Shown: positions 12,424-21,547, numbered from the stretch's first letter. The stretch: DNA of 64,000 bases from Hamadaea flava (GCF_024172085.1 NZ_JAMZDZ010000001.1:4836001-4900000); one strand, 5' to 3'. Translations and numbers: made by a program. The notes: generated from the letters alone by a model not told the origin.

Positions 12424-12978
12424 GTGGGACAGTTGACCGCCGTCCGGCCCGAGCAGGCCGAGCATGTTGACGAGTTCGATGCCTTCGTTCGCGCGCGCAA
12501 GCCTGCGCTGCTGCGGGCGGCGTACTTGCTCACCGGGGATCAGCACCTCGCTGAGGACCTCGTGCAGACCGCCTTGGCGCGTACGCACGGCTCGTGGAAC
12601 CGGCTCAACGACAGCGGCAACGCCGAGGCGTACACCCGGAAGGTGATGTATCACCTGCAGGTGAGCTGGTGGCGGCGGCGCCGCGTGGCCGAGGTGCTGC
12701 CGGGGGAGTTGCCGGATCGTCAGCGCAGCCGGCTCGCTGAGGACTCTGGGCAGATCACGTTGCGGATCACCCTGCGGGCGGCGCTGTTGCGGCTGACCGC
12801 CAAGCAGCGTGCGGTCCTCGTCCTGCGGTTCTTCGAGGACCGCAGCGAGGTGGAGGCGGCGGACGCCCTCGGCGTGAGCGTCGGCACGGTCAAGTCGCAG
12901 ACTTCCAAGGCACTGGCCCGGCTGCGTGAGATCGCGCCCGAGTTGGAAGGTCTGATGATCGGCGGATCGACGAAGTGA
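12424..12978 (+). CDS. SigE-family RNA polymerase sigma factor
   Basis: A 184-residue sigma-70 family protein with only regions 2 and 4. Region 2 spans about residues 22-85 (FVRARKPALLRAAYLLTGD, then the DLVQTAL segment), and region 4 about 120-170 (LTAKQRAVLVLRFFEDRSE, and the recognition helix with VGTVKSQTSKALARL). GTG 12424 is preferred to TTG 12415 because AAGGGGG at 12408-12414 lies nine bases before it. Its end overlaps the next gene as GTGA, so a small membrane protein is translationally coupled and could be its antagonist. Confidence 0.88.
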   Translation: MGQLTAVRPEQAEHVDEFDAFVRARKPALLRAAYLLTGDQHLAEDLVQTALARTHGSWNRLNDSGNAEAYTRKVMYHLQVSWWRRRRVAEVLPGELPDRQRSRLAEDSGQITLRITLRAALLRLTAKQRAVLVLRFFEDRSEVEAADALGVSVGTVKSQTSKALARLREIAPELEGLMIGGSTK

Positions 12979-13274
12979 GCGAAGTCAGTCAGGTCGACGA
13001 CACCCTGCGAATTCTGCTCCGAGATCTGGCCAAGGAATCCGCGCGCCCGACGATCAGGCCGGGGCGCCGGCTGTCGACTCGGCATGGCACAGTGTCGGCC
13101 ATGCCGTCCCTCAGCGCACGAATCATCCTCGCCTTGACCGTCGTCTACGGCGGAGCCGTGGCGATTCTGGCGATCCTCCACTCGGACGCCGTCGGCACCT
13201 TCGCCGCCATCGGCGGAGTGGTCATCGGCATTCTCTGGGTCCTGCGCGGACTCTTCTTCCGGAACCAGGTTTGA
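12975..13274 (+). CDS. Small membrane protein coupled to the sigma factor
   Basis: A 99-residue protein, MSEVSQVDDTLRILLRDLAKE followed by a basic stretch and two hydrophobic helices (about 46-66 and 73-92). It begins with a GTG overlapping the sigma stop codon. The cytoplasmic N-terminus plus membrane anchor and the coupling fit an anti-sigma or accessory role, but no zinc-binding HxxxCxxC motif is present, so this is inference. No named family is recognised. Confidence 0.72.
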   Translation: MSEVSQVDDTLRILLRDLAKESARPTIRPGRRLSTRHGTVSAMPSLSARIILALTVVYGGAVAILAILHSDAVGTFAAIGGVVIGILWVLRGLFFRNQV

Positions 13275-13326
13275 GTTCGCAGGAACCAGAGTTCTTCAAG
13301 AAGCAGGGGCCTTCAAGAAGTACGGC

Positions 13327-14031
13327 TTAGGCGGCGCAGCTGTCGTCGTCGCAGGTGGCGCCCTGCGGAGCGAGCACCGTCAACGGGGAGCGGCCTTCGC
13401 GCTGGAGCACCTCGTCCAGCACTTCCCGCAGCGTTGACGGGTCCTGGGCGCCGCTGATCGCGTACTTGCCGGCGAAGACGAACGTGGGAACGCCGGTGAT
13501 GCCCAGCTCCCGGCCCATCTCCAAGTCGGCCTGCACCTCTTCGAGACCGCCCGGCGACTCCAGGAATTCGCGTACCAGTCGGGCATCGTGACCGAGACCC
13601 GCGGCGACCGCGACGAGCGTGTCGAGCGAGCCGATGTCCTTGCCGTGCGTGAAGTGGGCCTCGTGCAGCGCCTCGACCATGGGGCGCTGGTCGGCGCCGT
13701 CGCGACCGGCCCACCAGATCAGCCGGTGGGAGTCGAGGGTGTTGGCGCTGATGGCCTGGTCGAAGTTCATGGTCAGGCCGACCTCGCGGCCCACCGAGGT
13801 GACCTGGGTGAACATGCGCTTGGCGTTGTCCTCGCCGCCGTAGCGGCTCCCCAACCACTGGACCAGCGGGATCCCCTCCGAAGTGGCGCTCGGGTCGAGC
13901 TGGAACGCCCGCCAGCGCAGCTTCACCGGTTCGCCGGTCTCCGTTGTGAAGCCGGACACAGCTGTCAGCACCTTCTGCTCGCCGATCCAGCACCACGGGC
14001 ACACGACGTCGGAAAAGATCTCGATATCCAC
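13327..14031 (-). CDS. FrnE-like DsbA family oxidoreductase
   Basis: A 234-residue thioredoxin-fold protein. The active-site CPWC is at residues 11-14 (IFSDVVCPWCWIG), and residues 227-232 form a second cysteine pair, C-DDDS-C, at the extreme C-terminus. This CxxC plus CX4C layout is known from FrnE of Deinococcus, a cytoplasmic disulfide isomerase linked to oxidative stress. No signal peptide is visible. GTG 14031 is chosen because GGAG lies six bases upstream; a TTG four codons earlier is the alternative. Confidence 0.87.
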   Translation of the reverse strand: MDIEIFSDVVCPWCWIGEQKVLTAVSGFTTETGEPVKLRWRAFQLDPSATSEGIPLVQWLGSRYGGEDNAKRMFTQVTSVGREVGLTMNFDQAISANTLDSHRLIWWAGRDGADQRPMVEALHEAHFTHGKDIGSLDTLVAVAAGLGHDARLVREFLESPGGLEEVQADLEMGRELGITGVPTFVFAGKYAISGAQDPSTLREVLDEVLQREGRSPLTVLAPQGATCDDDSCAA

Positions 14032-14114
14032 GCCACACTCCAACGACCCGCCGGTTACCGCGATTCCCAGATGTGGGACAAACTACTACCGGGTACGGGA
14101 AGGGGGCCGGGAGA

Positions 14115-14879
14115 GTGGCGTGGCAGCGATACGTGGCGCTCGGCGACAGTTTCACCGAGGGTCTGGACGACCCCGATCCGGCATTGCGTGATGTCTTCCG
14201 CGGCTGGGCCGATCTCACCGCGAGTGAACTGGCGCGCTCGTCCACCGAGTTCCAGTACGCGAACCTCGCGATCCGTGGCCGCCTCTACGACGCGATCGTC
14301 GCCGAACAGGTGGACCCGGCCCTGGCCATGAGTCCCGACCTGGTGAGCTTCGCCGCCGGCGGAAACGACGTGCTGCGCAGGTCGTGTGATCCGGTCACGC
14401 TGATGCAGCGCTTCGACGGAACGATCTCCAAGCTGCGCGCGACCGGTGCCGACGTGTTGGTCTTCCGATTCGCGAACCTCGTCGACCGGCTGCCGGGCGC
14501 GAAACTCATCGGTCCCCGCGTCCGCTTCCTGAACGAAGCCGTCGGCGACGTCGCCATCCGCCACGGTGCTCGCCTCGTCGACCTCTGGAACGACCGGGAG
14601 TTCGACAATCCAGCGATGTGGAGCGTCGACCGGCTGCACCTCGCCCCCCGTGGACACGAGCGGGTGGCGGCGCATGTCCTGACCGCACTCGACGTCAAGC
14701 CGCCCGCCGAATGGTGGGAGTCGCCGGCGTACCCGCGGAAGCGGTCGTGGCCGATCGCCCGCGCCCAGGACGTCCGCTGGGCCGGCACGCACCTCGCGCC
14801 CTGGGTCAAACGACGGCTCACCGGCCGTTCCTCCGGCGACAACATCACAGCGAAGCGGCCCACGCTACTGCCGATGTAA
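14115..14879 (+). CDS. SGNH/GDSL-family hydrolase
   Basis: A 254-residue esterase/lipase-like protein. Block I is ALGDSFTEG with nucleophile Ser12. GGND near residue 84 supplies oxyanion-hole residues, and DRLH with His175 completes the catalytic triad. No signal peptide is seen, so it is probably intracellular; the substrate cannot be inferred. GTG 14115 follows AAGGGGG at 14100-14106; an upstream GTG at 14073 would add 14 residues without a ribosome site. It diverges from the FrnE-like gene across 83 bases. Confidence 0.88.
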   Translation: MAWQRYVALGDSFTEGLDDPDPALRDVFRGWADLTASELARSSTEFQYANLAIRGRLYDAIVAEQVDPALAMSPDLVSFAAGGNDVLRRSCDPVTLMQRFDGTISKLRATGADVLVFRFANLVDRLPGAKLIGPRVRFLNEAVGDVAIRHGARLVDLWNDREFDNPAMWSVDRLHLAPRGHERVAAHVLTALDVKPPAEWWESPAYPRKRSWPIARAQDVRWAGTHLAPWVKRRLTGRSSGDNITAKRPTLLPM

Positions 14880-14972
14880 GTCCCAGAATTCCTCTGCAAC
14901 CGCTGCACCACGTCGCGCGTGATGTGGGCACAACCGGGACGGACCTGGTTGGCGCAGGGGAGGAAAGGGGCC

Positions 14973-15512
14973 ATGACGGCCGTGACCATGTACGGGGCCG
15001 ACTCACCACCCATCCGGGTGGGAGTCGAGACGGGTGCGGACTTCGACGAGCTGTACGCCGCGAGCTTTCAAGGGCTCACGCTTCAGCTCTATGCGTACCT
15101 CGGTGATCTGGCCGAGGCGCAGGACGTAGTCCAGGAGGCGTTCTGCCGAGCCTTCGGCAAATGGAAGCAGATCCGCCGCTACGACGACCCGGTCGCCTGG
15201 GTTCGCCGGGTGGCGTGGAACCTGGCGACGAGCCGGTTCCGCAAGCAGAAGACGGCGCTGAACTTCCTGCGCCGCCAGCGTGAGGAGCGCGCGGCCGAAC
15301 CGTCGCCCGACCGGGTCGCGCTCGTCCGGGCGTTGGCCGAGATCCCGCCCCAGCAGCGACGCGCCGTCGTCCTGCATTACATGGCCCAGCTTTCCGTGGC
15401 GGAGATCGCCCGCCAGGAAGGCGTCGCCGAAGGAACCGTCAAGTCTTGGCTCAGCCGAGGGCGTGCCGCCCTCGCCGGCCGCCTGTCCGACCCTGCCCAG
15501 AAGGGATTCTGA
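14973..15512 (+). CDS. ECF RNA polymerase sigma factor
   Basis: A 179-residue two-domain sigma factor. Region 2 contains LGDLAEAQDVVQEAFCRAFGKW and the promoter-contact segment VAWVRRVAWNLATSRFRK. Region 4 contains IPPQQRRAVVLHYMAQLSV and the HTH with EGTVKSWLSRGRAAL. ATG 14973 has a strong AGGAAAGGGG immediately before it. A one-helix membrane protein follows two bases after the stop, the typical sigma/anti-sigma order. Confidence 0.88.
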   Translation: MTAVTMYGADSPPIRVGVETGADFDELYAASFQGLTLQLYAYLGDLAEAQDVVQEAFCRAFGKWKQIRRYDDPVAWVRRVAWNLATSRFRKQKTALNFLRRQREERAAEPSPDRVALVRALAEIPPQQRRAVVLHYMAQLSVAEIARQEGVAEGTVKSWLSRGRAALAGRLSDPAQKGF

Positions 15513-15514
15513 TC

Positions 15515-16732
15515 ATGAACGAGTTCGACCAGGACGCCCTGCTCACGGGCGCATTCTCGGAATTCTCCGCGACCTCTGCCCCGGCGGTGCGCCCGCTCGG
15601 TGCCCAGGCCGTACGCGGTGAAGTGGCGCACCGGCGCAAGGTGCGAGCCGTCGCGTTGGGCGTCGTCGCCGCACTTGTCATCGCGCTCCCGGTGGCCGGA
15701 TACGCAGCCTTCGGACGTGAGTCCCAGGCGCCACCGACGCCCGGGACCAGCATCGTGCCGACGCCGTCGGCGAGCGAGTCGCCCAGCCCGAGCCCGAGCG
15801 TGTCGGCCAGTTCGGTGCCGGACGGGCGGATCACGATCGCGCAGCTCACGGCGGGCAAGGTCGACGTACCCAAGTGGGGCGCGAGCGGCGAGACGCCCGA
15901 GGGGAACTGCAACGACGGCCGGACCGCGATCCGGAAGGTCGAGAAGTTCTGGAAGACTCGGATCACATACATCATCGAGGTGGCGTATGCCAACCTGGAC
16001 GACGATCCTGCGTTGGAGACGGCGGCCATCCTGACGTGCCGGACTGGTGAGATGGGACCGTCGATGATCGTGGCGTACGACCGCGACCTGGCCGGTCAGA
16101 TCGTCTCCCTCGGGACGGTAGTTCGGGCGTCGGCCAAGATGCAGGGCATCTGGCACGTCAAGCCGGCTGACGGCGACGTTGGCGTGAGTGCCGAGGTCAG
16201 CGACATCGTGGCCTGCTGCGACACGTCCGCCGACAACGAGTTCCACCAGTGGCGGACTTACGCCTGGAACGGCACGGCGTTCGTCCAGACGGCGGGTCGA
16301 ACCGACTTTTCCAACAAGCCGCTGTACACCGACCTGAAGCTGACGCTGGGCAAGGTCACGAGCGCCAAGAACGCCAACGGCGACCGTGACTTCAGCATCG
16401 AGATGACGGTCAGCAACATCGGCAAGGTGACCTCCGCGCCGATGGCGGTCGACGTCTGGAGCGAACCGGGCGACCTCATCGCGCGTGACTGGGTGGGCCG
16501 CGCCGACGAGTGCCACCTGGGTACGGTCAAGTGCCACCCGGCGCTTAAGCCCGGCGAGTCGTTCACCATGACGGTGCACGTCATCATGGGAAAGACCCTG
16601 GTGGTCGGGCCCGACGCGATTCACATCCGCGTGGACGGCGCGGGACGGACCGGTGGAACACTCGCGGACCCGAACCCCAAGAACAACTACGCCGAGGTCC
16701 TCATGACGGCGGAGCTCTGGAACATCATCTGA
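15515..16732 (+). CDS. Membrane-anchored protein with CARDB-like domain, probable sigma partner
   Basis: A 405-residue protein. A short cytoplasmic segment (1-45) precedes one transmembrane helix (about 47-67), then a Ser/Pro linker and a large extracellular part. Its last 120 residues (from LKLTLGKVTSAKNA, with FSIEMTVSNIGKV) resemble CARDB/DUF11 beta-sandwich domains. Position two bases after an ECF sigma gene suggests an anti-sigma or sensor role, although the short N-terminus has no recognisable zinc anti-sigma motif. Six cysteines in the outer part may form disulfides. The ATG at 15515 has AAGGGA upstream. Confidence 0.75.
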   Translation: MNEFDQDALLTGAFSEFSATSAPAVRPLGAQAVRGEVAHRRKVRAVALGVVAALVIALPVAGYAAFGRESQAPPTPGTSIVPTPSASESPSPSPSVSASSVPDGRITIAQLTAGKVDVPKWGASGETPEGNCNDGRTAIRKVEKFWKTRITYIIEVAYANLDDDPALETAAILTCRTGEMGPSMIVAYDRDLAGQIVSLGTVVRASAKMQGIWHVKPADGDVGVSAEVSDIVACCDTSADNEFHQWRTYAWNGTAFVQTAGRTDFSNKPLYTDLKLTLGKVTSAKNANGDRDFSIEMTVSNIGKVTSAPMAVDVWSEPGDLIARDWVGRADECHLGTVKCHPALKPGESFTMTVHVIMGKTLVVGPDAIHIRVDGAGRTGGTLADPNPKNNYAEVLMTAELWNII

Positions 16733-16745
16733 CCGGCGAACCAAC

Positions 16746-16781
16746 GAAGGGGCGGCCACCGATCGGGGTGGCCGCCCCTTC
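16746..16781. terminator. Intrinsic terminator after the ECF sigma operon
   Basis: A perfect 15-base stem, GAAGGGGCGGCCACC at 16746-16760 with its complement at 16767-16781 and a 6-base loop, starts 14 bases after the preceding stop codon. Confidence 0.85.
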
Positions 16782-16845
16782 ACTCATGCTTCCGTGGGTC
16801 ATCTTGGGTCGGCATTTGTCCGGCGACGCCGGTACCCTCTGGCGC

Positions 16846-18621
16846 GTGAGTCACTCGTTCCAGGTGGACCTTCGGGGCATCGTCGACCTGTTGAGCCATC
16901 ACCTCTACGGCAGTCCCCGGGTCTACGTCCGGGAGTTGCTGCAGAACGCGGTCGACGCCATTACCGCACGTCGGGTGGCCCATCCGGGCGCTCCGGCGTC
17001 GGTGTGGATCGAGACGCCGGGGCGTACGCCGGACGGCACGCTGCGGGTGCATGACACCGGGGTCGGGCTCACCGAGGATCAGGTGCACGAGCTGCTCGCC
17101 ACGATCGGGCGTAGTGGCAAGCGGGATGAGTTGGGATTCTCCCGGCAGGAGTTTCTCGGCCAGTTCGGCATCGGCCTGCTCTCCGCTTTCCTGGTCGCCG
17201 ACGAGATCCGCGTGCAGACCCGGCATGAGGGAGCGCCGACCGTCTACTGGACGGGGTATTCCGACGGGCGGTACGCGGTCGAGTCGGGGCCGGAGCGGGC
17301 CGAGGTCGGCACGACGGTGACGCTGGTGCCGCGGCGGGACGCTGCGGACTGGCTCGCTGCGGAGCGGGTGGTCGAACTCGCGCGCACGTTCGGCGAGATG
17401 CTGCCGGTCGGCGTACGCGTCGACGGTGAACTGATCACTGTGGAGACTCCACCGTGGGAGCTGAGCCGCGCCGAGCTTTTCGCGTACGCGCAGGAGACCT
17501 TCGGTTTCGTGCCGTTCGACGTGATCGAGGTGAAGGTGCCCGAGGCCGGGCTGCGCGGCGTCGCGTTCGTCCTGCCGCGGCCGGCGAATCCGGCGGCGAA
17601 GGCCGGGCACCGGGTGTACCTGAAGCGGATGCTGCTCGCCGAGGGCGCCGAGGGGCTGCTGCCGGAGTGGGCGTTCTTCGTGCGGTGCGTGATCGACGCC
17701 AGCGAACTGCGGCCGACCGCGAGCCGGGAGGCGCTGTTCGAGGACAGTCTGCTGGAGTCGGTCCGCGAGCAGCTCGGCGACCAGCTACGGGGCTGGATGC
17801 TCACGCTGGCCCGCCGTGAACCGCAACGGTTGCAGCAGTTCCTGTCGGTCCACAATGTCGGCGTGAAGACCCTCGCCCTGCACGACCTGGAGATGTTGCG
17901 CCTGGTCGACGAATGGTGGCCGATGGAGACGAACATGGGCCGCATGCCGCTCGCGGAGTTCCGGCGGCGCTACTCGACCGTGCGCTATTGCACCACTGTG
18001 GACGAGTTTCGGCAGCTCGCGGCGGTGGCCGCCGCGCAGGATCTGGCCGTGGTGAACGCCGGTTACGTCTACGAGCCGGACATCATCGAGCGGTTGCCGC
18101 TGCTCGACCCGGAGGTGCTGGTCGATCGGCTCGATCCCAGCGACCTCGCGACCCGGTTCGACACCCTCGACCCGGCAACCGACCTGGGGTTGCGACCGTT
18201 CCTGGCGATCGCCCAGCGGCGCATGGACCCGCTGGGCTGCGAGATCGTCGTGCGGGCCTTCGACCCGCCCGGCCTGGCCGCGCTCTATCTCGTCGACCGC
18301 GAGTCGACCTTCCAGCGCCAGCTCCGCGAGACCCAGGAGGTCGTCGACGAGGTCTGGGCGGGGGTGCTCGCGGCCTTCGAGCGGGCCGAGGCCGCGACGC
18401 GGCCCCAGCTGGTGCTGAATCATCGCAATCCACTGGTACGCCGAGTGACCGCGTTGCCGTCACCGGAACTCGTCGGGCTGGCCGTGGAATCGCTGTACGG
18501 GCAGGCGCTGCTGCTCGGTCACCATCCACTGCGCCCGGCCGACTCGGCCTTGTTGAACCGGTCTTTCCTGGGTCTGCTGCAGCAGGCGGTGCCCGGGGCG
18601 CAGCCGGAGGGGGAGAACTGA
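16846..18621 (+). CDS. HSP90-family ATPase chaperone (HtpG-like)
   Basis: A 591-residue GHKL ATPase. The N-terminal domain has the conserved ELLQNAVDAITAR, DTGVGLTEDQ and lid-loop LGQFGIGLLSAF motifs. The middle domain ends around TASREALFEDSLLESVREQL, the counterpart of the HSP90 SRE segment. Length is close to HtpG (about 620), but divergence is high, typical of the actinobacterial HSP90-like class. GTG 16846 gives the family start SHSFQVDLRGIVDLLSHHLY. Its stop overlaps the start of the TPR gene (TGATG), so the two are translated together. Confidence 0.88.
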   Translation: MSHSFQVDLRGIVDLLSHHLYGSPRVYVRELLQNAVDAITARRVAHPGAPASVWIETPGRTPDGTLRVHDTGVGLTEDQVHELLATIGRSGKRDELGFSRQEFLGQFGIGLLSAFLVADEIRVQTRHEGAPTVYWTGYSDGRYAVESGPERAEVGTTVTLVPRRDAADWLAAERVVELARTFGEMLPVGVRVDGELITVETPPWELSRAELFAYAQETFGFVPFDVIEVKVPEAGLRGVAFVLPRPANPAAKAGHRVYLKRMLLAEGAEGLLPEWAFFVRCVIDASELRPTASREALFEDSLLESVREQLGDQLRGWMLTLARREPQRLQQFLSVHNVGVKTLALHDLEMLRLVDEWWPMETNMGRMPLAEFRRRYSTVRYCTTVDEFRQLAAVAAAQDLAVVNAGYVYEPDIIERLPLLDPEVLVDRLDPSDLATRFDTLDPATDLGLRPFLAIAQRRMDPLGCEIVVRAFDPPGLAALYLVDRESTFQRQLRETQEVVDEVWAGVLAAFERAEAATRPQLVLNHRNPLVRRVTALPSPELVGLAVESLYGQALLLGHHPLRPADSALLNRSFLGLLQQAVPGAQPEGEN

Positions 18622-21503
18622 TGGCCAGCGAGGACGAGATCCGCGGCATGATCGCCGCGGCCTGGGACGCGCCGGAGGGCGCTGGGCAGATCGCGCTGGT
18701 GGAGGAGGCGATGTTGCACGCCGAGGCGAGCGGCGACGCCGAACTGGCCTTCGACGCCCGGATGGTCGCCACGAACGCGTTCCATCGCGGAGGCGAACCG
18801 GCGAAGGCGTTCGTCACCTTCGCCCGGTGTCTCAAGGAGTACGACGAGAACCCGGATCGTCGCAGCGGGCAGGACGAGCACCTGTTGCTCTGGTTCTTCA
18901 AATACATCATCTCCTCGATGGCGAAGTTCCCCGAGGTTCCGCTGGAGCGTACGCACGCGGTGCTGGACGACATGGAACGCCGTTACCGGTCGGGCGGCCA
19001 CAGCCTGCACGCCGTCTACGCGTACCGGTATGTCGTCGCGTCCCATGTGGGCGATGCCGAGCAGGCCGACCACTTCTACGGCTTGTGGGACGCCGCCCCG
19101 CGCGACGAGAACTCCGACTGCGCCGGCTGCGACCCGACCTCCAAGGCGCACCATCTCGCCTGGCGCGAGCGGTACGCCGAGGCGATCGCCCTCGCCGAGC
19201 CGGCGCTGCAAGGCCGGTTGACCTGTTCGGAGCAGCCGCAGTCGATCCTGACCGCGCTGATGATCCCGTATCTGCGTACCGGCCGGCTGGATCAGGCGCG
19301 CGACGCACACCGGCGGGCGTACCGGGCCTTCCAGACCAAGCCCGCTGATCTCGGCTCGGTCGCCGACCACGTCGAGTTCTGCGGGCTCACCGGGAACGAG
19401 ATGCGCGGGCTGGAGCTGATCGAGAGGCACCTGAGCTGGCTGGAGAAGCCGCCGACGCCGAAGGCCGAGATGGAGTTCGCCTCGGCCGCCGCGCAGGTTC
19501 TGCGGCGGCTGACCGCTCAGGGCAAGGGCGACCTGCCGATCCGGTCGGGGTGGACGGTCGAGGGGCTCGCCGGGCACCTGTCGGACCGGGCCGCTGCCGT
19601 CGCGCTCAGGTTCGACGAGCGCAACGGCAACGCGTACCAGAGCGAGCGGATCGCGCGGCGGTTGGACGCCGAGCCGATCGTGGACTATCTGCCGCTGTCC
19701 ATCACCGCGGCGCACCGGTCGCAGGTGACTCCGGTCGAGCCGGACGAGCCCGAACTGAGCGAGCCCGATTTGAGCGCGGCGCCGACCACGCTGAGCCTGG
19801 ACGAGCAGCTGGATCTCGCCGAGGACTGGTTGCGCGAGCAGGATCCGCGCGGGGAGGCGCTGGCCGACCGGGTGATCGGGAGCTGGCGCACGACGGTCAC
19901 CGGCCAGCTGACCGCCGAGCAGCAGGGCCGGATCGCGATGCTCCAGGTCAGCCGCCTGCCCGACGAAGACCTCGCGGGCATCCACGCGGGTCTGATGCTC
20001 GCGGCGAGCGGTTTCGCCGAGGCCGGCGACGCCGCGCGGGAGGCCGCCTGCCGGGTGCAGCTGGCGATCGCCCAATTCCAGACGCAGGAGCAGGCCCAGC
20101 TACCAGGACTGGTCGACGGCGAGCCCGCCGAGCTGGCCGTCGCCCGTCAGGCCGCCGACGAAGTCCTGTCCAGCTCGACCGACGCCGTCCTGCGCCGGGT
20201 GACTCTGCTGCGGGTGGCGTACCTGGAGACCATCGCGGGGCAGATCGACGCCGCCCTGGCCTCGATCGACGCCGCCGACGCCGAACCAGGGCACGTCCCG
20301 TTGCGGCACCGGGTGCAGAGCCTCATGATGCGGGCCGGCCTCGTGCACGGCCTGGACCGGATCGATCAGACGCGGGACCTGGTCGGCGCGGCGGTCGAGG
20401 CGCTGCGCCCGCTGGGCCGGTCGAACGAGTTGGCCTCGGCCCTGTTCACGTACGCGAACCTCATCGGCGGCCTCGGCGACCACTCCGGGGCGCTGGCCGC
20501 GTTCGAGGAGGCGGCGACCGCCGCGATCGATCCCGAACTGCGCCGGAGCGCTCGCGCCAACGCCGGGTTCATGCTGGTCAACACCGATCGGGCGGACGAG
20601 GTCATCGACGACATCGTCGAGCACGTCTGCCTGATGGCGGCCGAGGGCGAGGACCGGGCGGCGGCGTACTCGCGGCATCGGCTCGCCGTCGCGCTCGCCA
20701 CCACGCGCCGGTTCCGGGAGGCCGCGGAGGTGGCCGAGGAGGCGCTGGCGTACTTCGCCGCCGAGGCCGAGGAGGAGCAGGTGCTCGCGGACGAGTGCCG
20801 TGACCTGCTCGCCCGGATCTACGACGAGATGGGCGAACCGCTGGCCGCGCTTGCCCAGTTGGAGGCACTGGCCGCCGGCCGGGGCGGCTTCGACGACGCC
20901 GGATATCGGGCGCACCTGCTCGAACGGATGGCCGAGGTCCTCTACCGCGTCGACCGGGACCGCGAAGCGGGCCTGCGCTACGGCGAGGCCGCTGCCGGGT
21001 ACCAGTCCGCTGGGGAGCGCCCGGCCGCCGCCCGCGCGCTGCGGCGACGCATCCTCGCCCTGCACTACGGGCGGGATCCGGAAGCCGCGATCGAGGCGAT
21101 CGGCCAGGCCACGGCGTACGCCGAGGGCGCCGACCCGGACGCCGAGCCGAGCATCGTCTGGGAGCACGCGATGGCCTGCTACGACGGTGCGTTCGTGCTG
21201 GCCGATCAACGGTCGTACGCCGACGCCCTGGCCGTCGCCGAGCAGGCGCCGGTGCTGTTCCGCTCGATCGATTCCTTCGAGGAGGCGGCCTTCGCCGAGC
21301 TCCGGCACGGTGAGATCCTGGTCGCGGCGGGCGACGCCCGGTCTGGCGAGCTGGTCCTGCGGCGGGTGATCGAGGGGCTGCCCCGGGATCATCAGGCGCG
21401 CGCGGAAGCGGCGTGGTGGCTCGCGCGGGCGCTGGAGGAGCAGGGTGAGGCCGAAAAGGCCCGTGAACTCCGCAAAGCGTACGATCTTCCAGAACGCGAC
21501 TAA
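18621..21503 (+). CDS. Large tetratricopeptide-repeat protein coupled to the HSP90-like gene
   Basis: A 960-residue Ala/Glu-rich soluble protein of paired helices throughout: TPR-like units such as GDAELAFDARMVATNAFHRGGE near the N-terminus, several between residues 450 and 930, and DHSGALAAFEEAATAA. A Cys pair in NSDCAGCDPTSKAHH near residue 170 might bind metal. TPR proteins are the classical partners of HSP90 in eukaryotes; an Asp/Glu-Val-Asp tail is absent from the chaperone here, so any contact would differ. ATG 18621 shares its A with the upstream stop. Functional pairing is inferred from coupling. Confidence 0.82.
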   Translation: MASEDEIRGMIAAAWDAPEGAGQIALVEEAMLHAEASGDAELAFDARMVATNAFHRGGEPAKAFVTFARCLKEYDENPDRRSGQDEHLLLWFFKYIISSMAKFPEVPLERTHAVLDDMERRYRSGGHSLHAVYAYRYVVASHVGDAEQADHFYGLWDAAPRDENSDCAGCDPTSKAHHLAWRERYAEAIALAEPALQGRLTCSEQPQSILTALMIPYLRTGRLDQARDAHRRAYRAFQTKPADLGSVADHVEFCGLTGNEMRGLELIERHLSWLEKPPTPKAEMEFASAAAQVLRRLTAQGKGDLPIRSGWTVEGLAGHLSDRAAAVALRFDERNGNAYQSERIARRLDAEPIVDYLPLSITAAHRSQVTPVEPDEPELSEPDLSAAPTTLSLDEQLDLAEDWLREQDPRGEALADRVIGSWRTTVTGQLTAEQQGRIAMLQVSRLPDEDLAGIHAGLMLAASGFAEAGDAAREAACRVQLAIAQFQTQEQAQLPGLVDGEPAELAVARQAADEVLSSSTDAVLRRVTLLRVAYLETIAGQIDAALASIDAADAEPGHVPLRHRVQSLMMRAGLVHGLDRIDQTRDLVGAAVEALRPLGRSNELASALFTYANLIGGLGDHSGALAAFEEAATAAIDPELRRSARANAGFMLVNTDRADEVIDDIVEHVCLMAAEGEDRAAAYSRHRLAVALATTRRFREAAEVAEEALAYFAAEAEEEQVLADECRDLLARIYDEMGEPLAALAQLEALAAGRGGFDDAGYRAHLLERMAEVLYRVDRDREAGLRYGEAAAGYQSAGERPAAARALRRRILALHYGRDPEAAIEAIGQATAYAEGADPDAEPSIVWEHAMACYDGAFVLADQRSYADALAVAEQAPVLFRSIDSFEEAAFAELRHGEILVAAGDARSGELVLRRVIEGLPRDHQARAEAAWWLARALEEQGEAEKARELRKAYDLPERD

Positions 21504-21516
21504 ACGGACGTTAAGG
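21500..21516. promoter_or_regulatory. Candidate TetR operator A (tetR promoter)
   Basis: AACGGACGTT at 21503-21512 is a palindrome AACG-N2-CGTT. Read on the minus strand with its flanks it is CTTAACGTCCGTTTAG, matching the sites before the biotin carboxylase and carboxylase-beta genes. It lies 35 bases before the regulator start; TAGGCT at 21536-21541 is a plausible -10, so the operator sits at the -35 region. Confidence 0.65.
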
Positions 21517-21547
21517 TTCCGAGTTGACTGGCGAGTAGGCTGACCGA

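Noticed and set aside
18519-20075. A 518-codon minus-strand frame within the TPR gene
   Set aside because: It mirrors the coding strand and lacks family features; the forward protein has consistent helical repeats.
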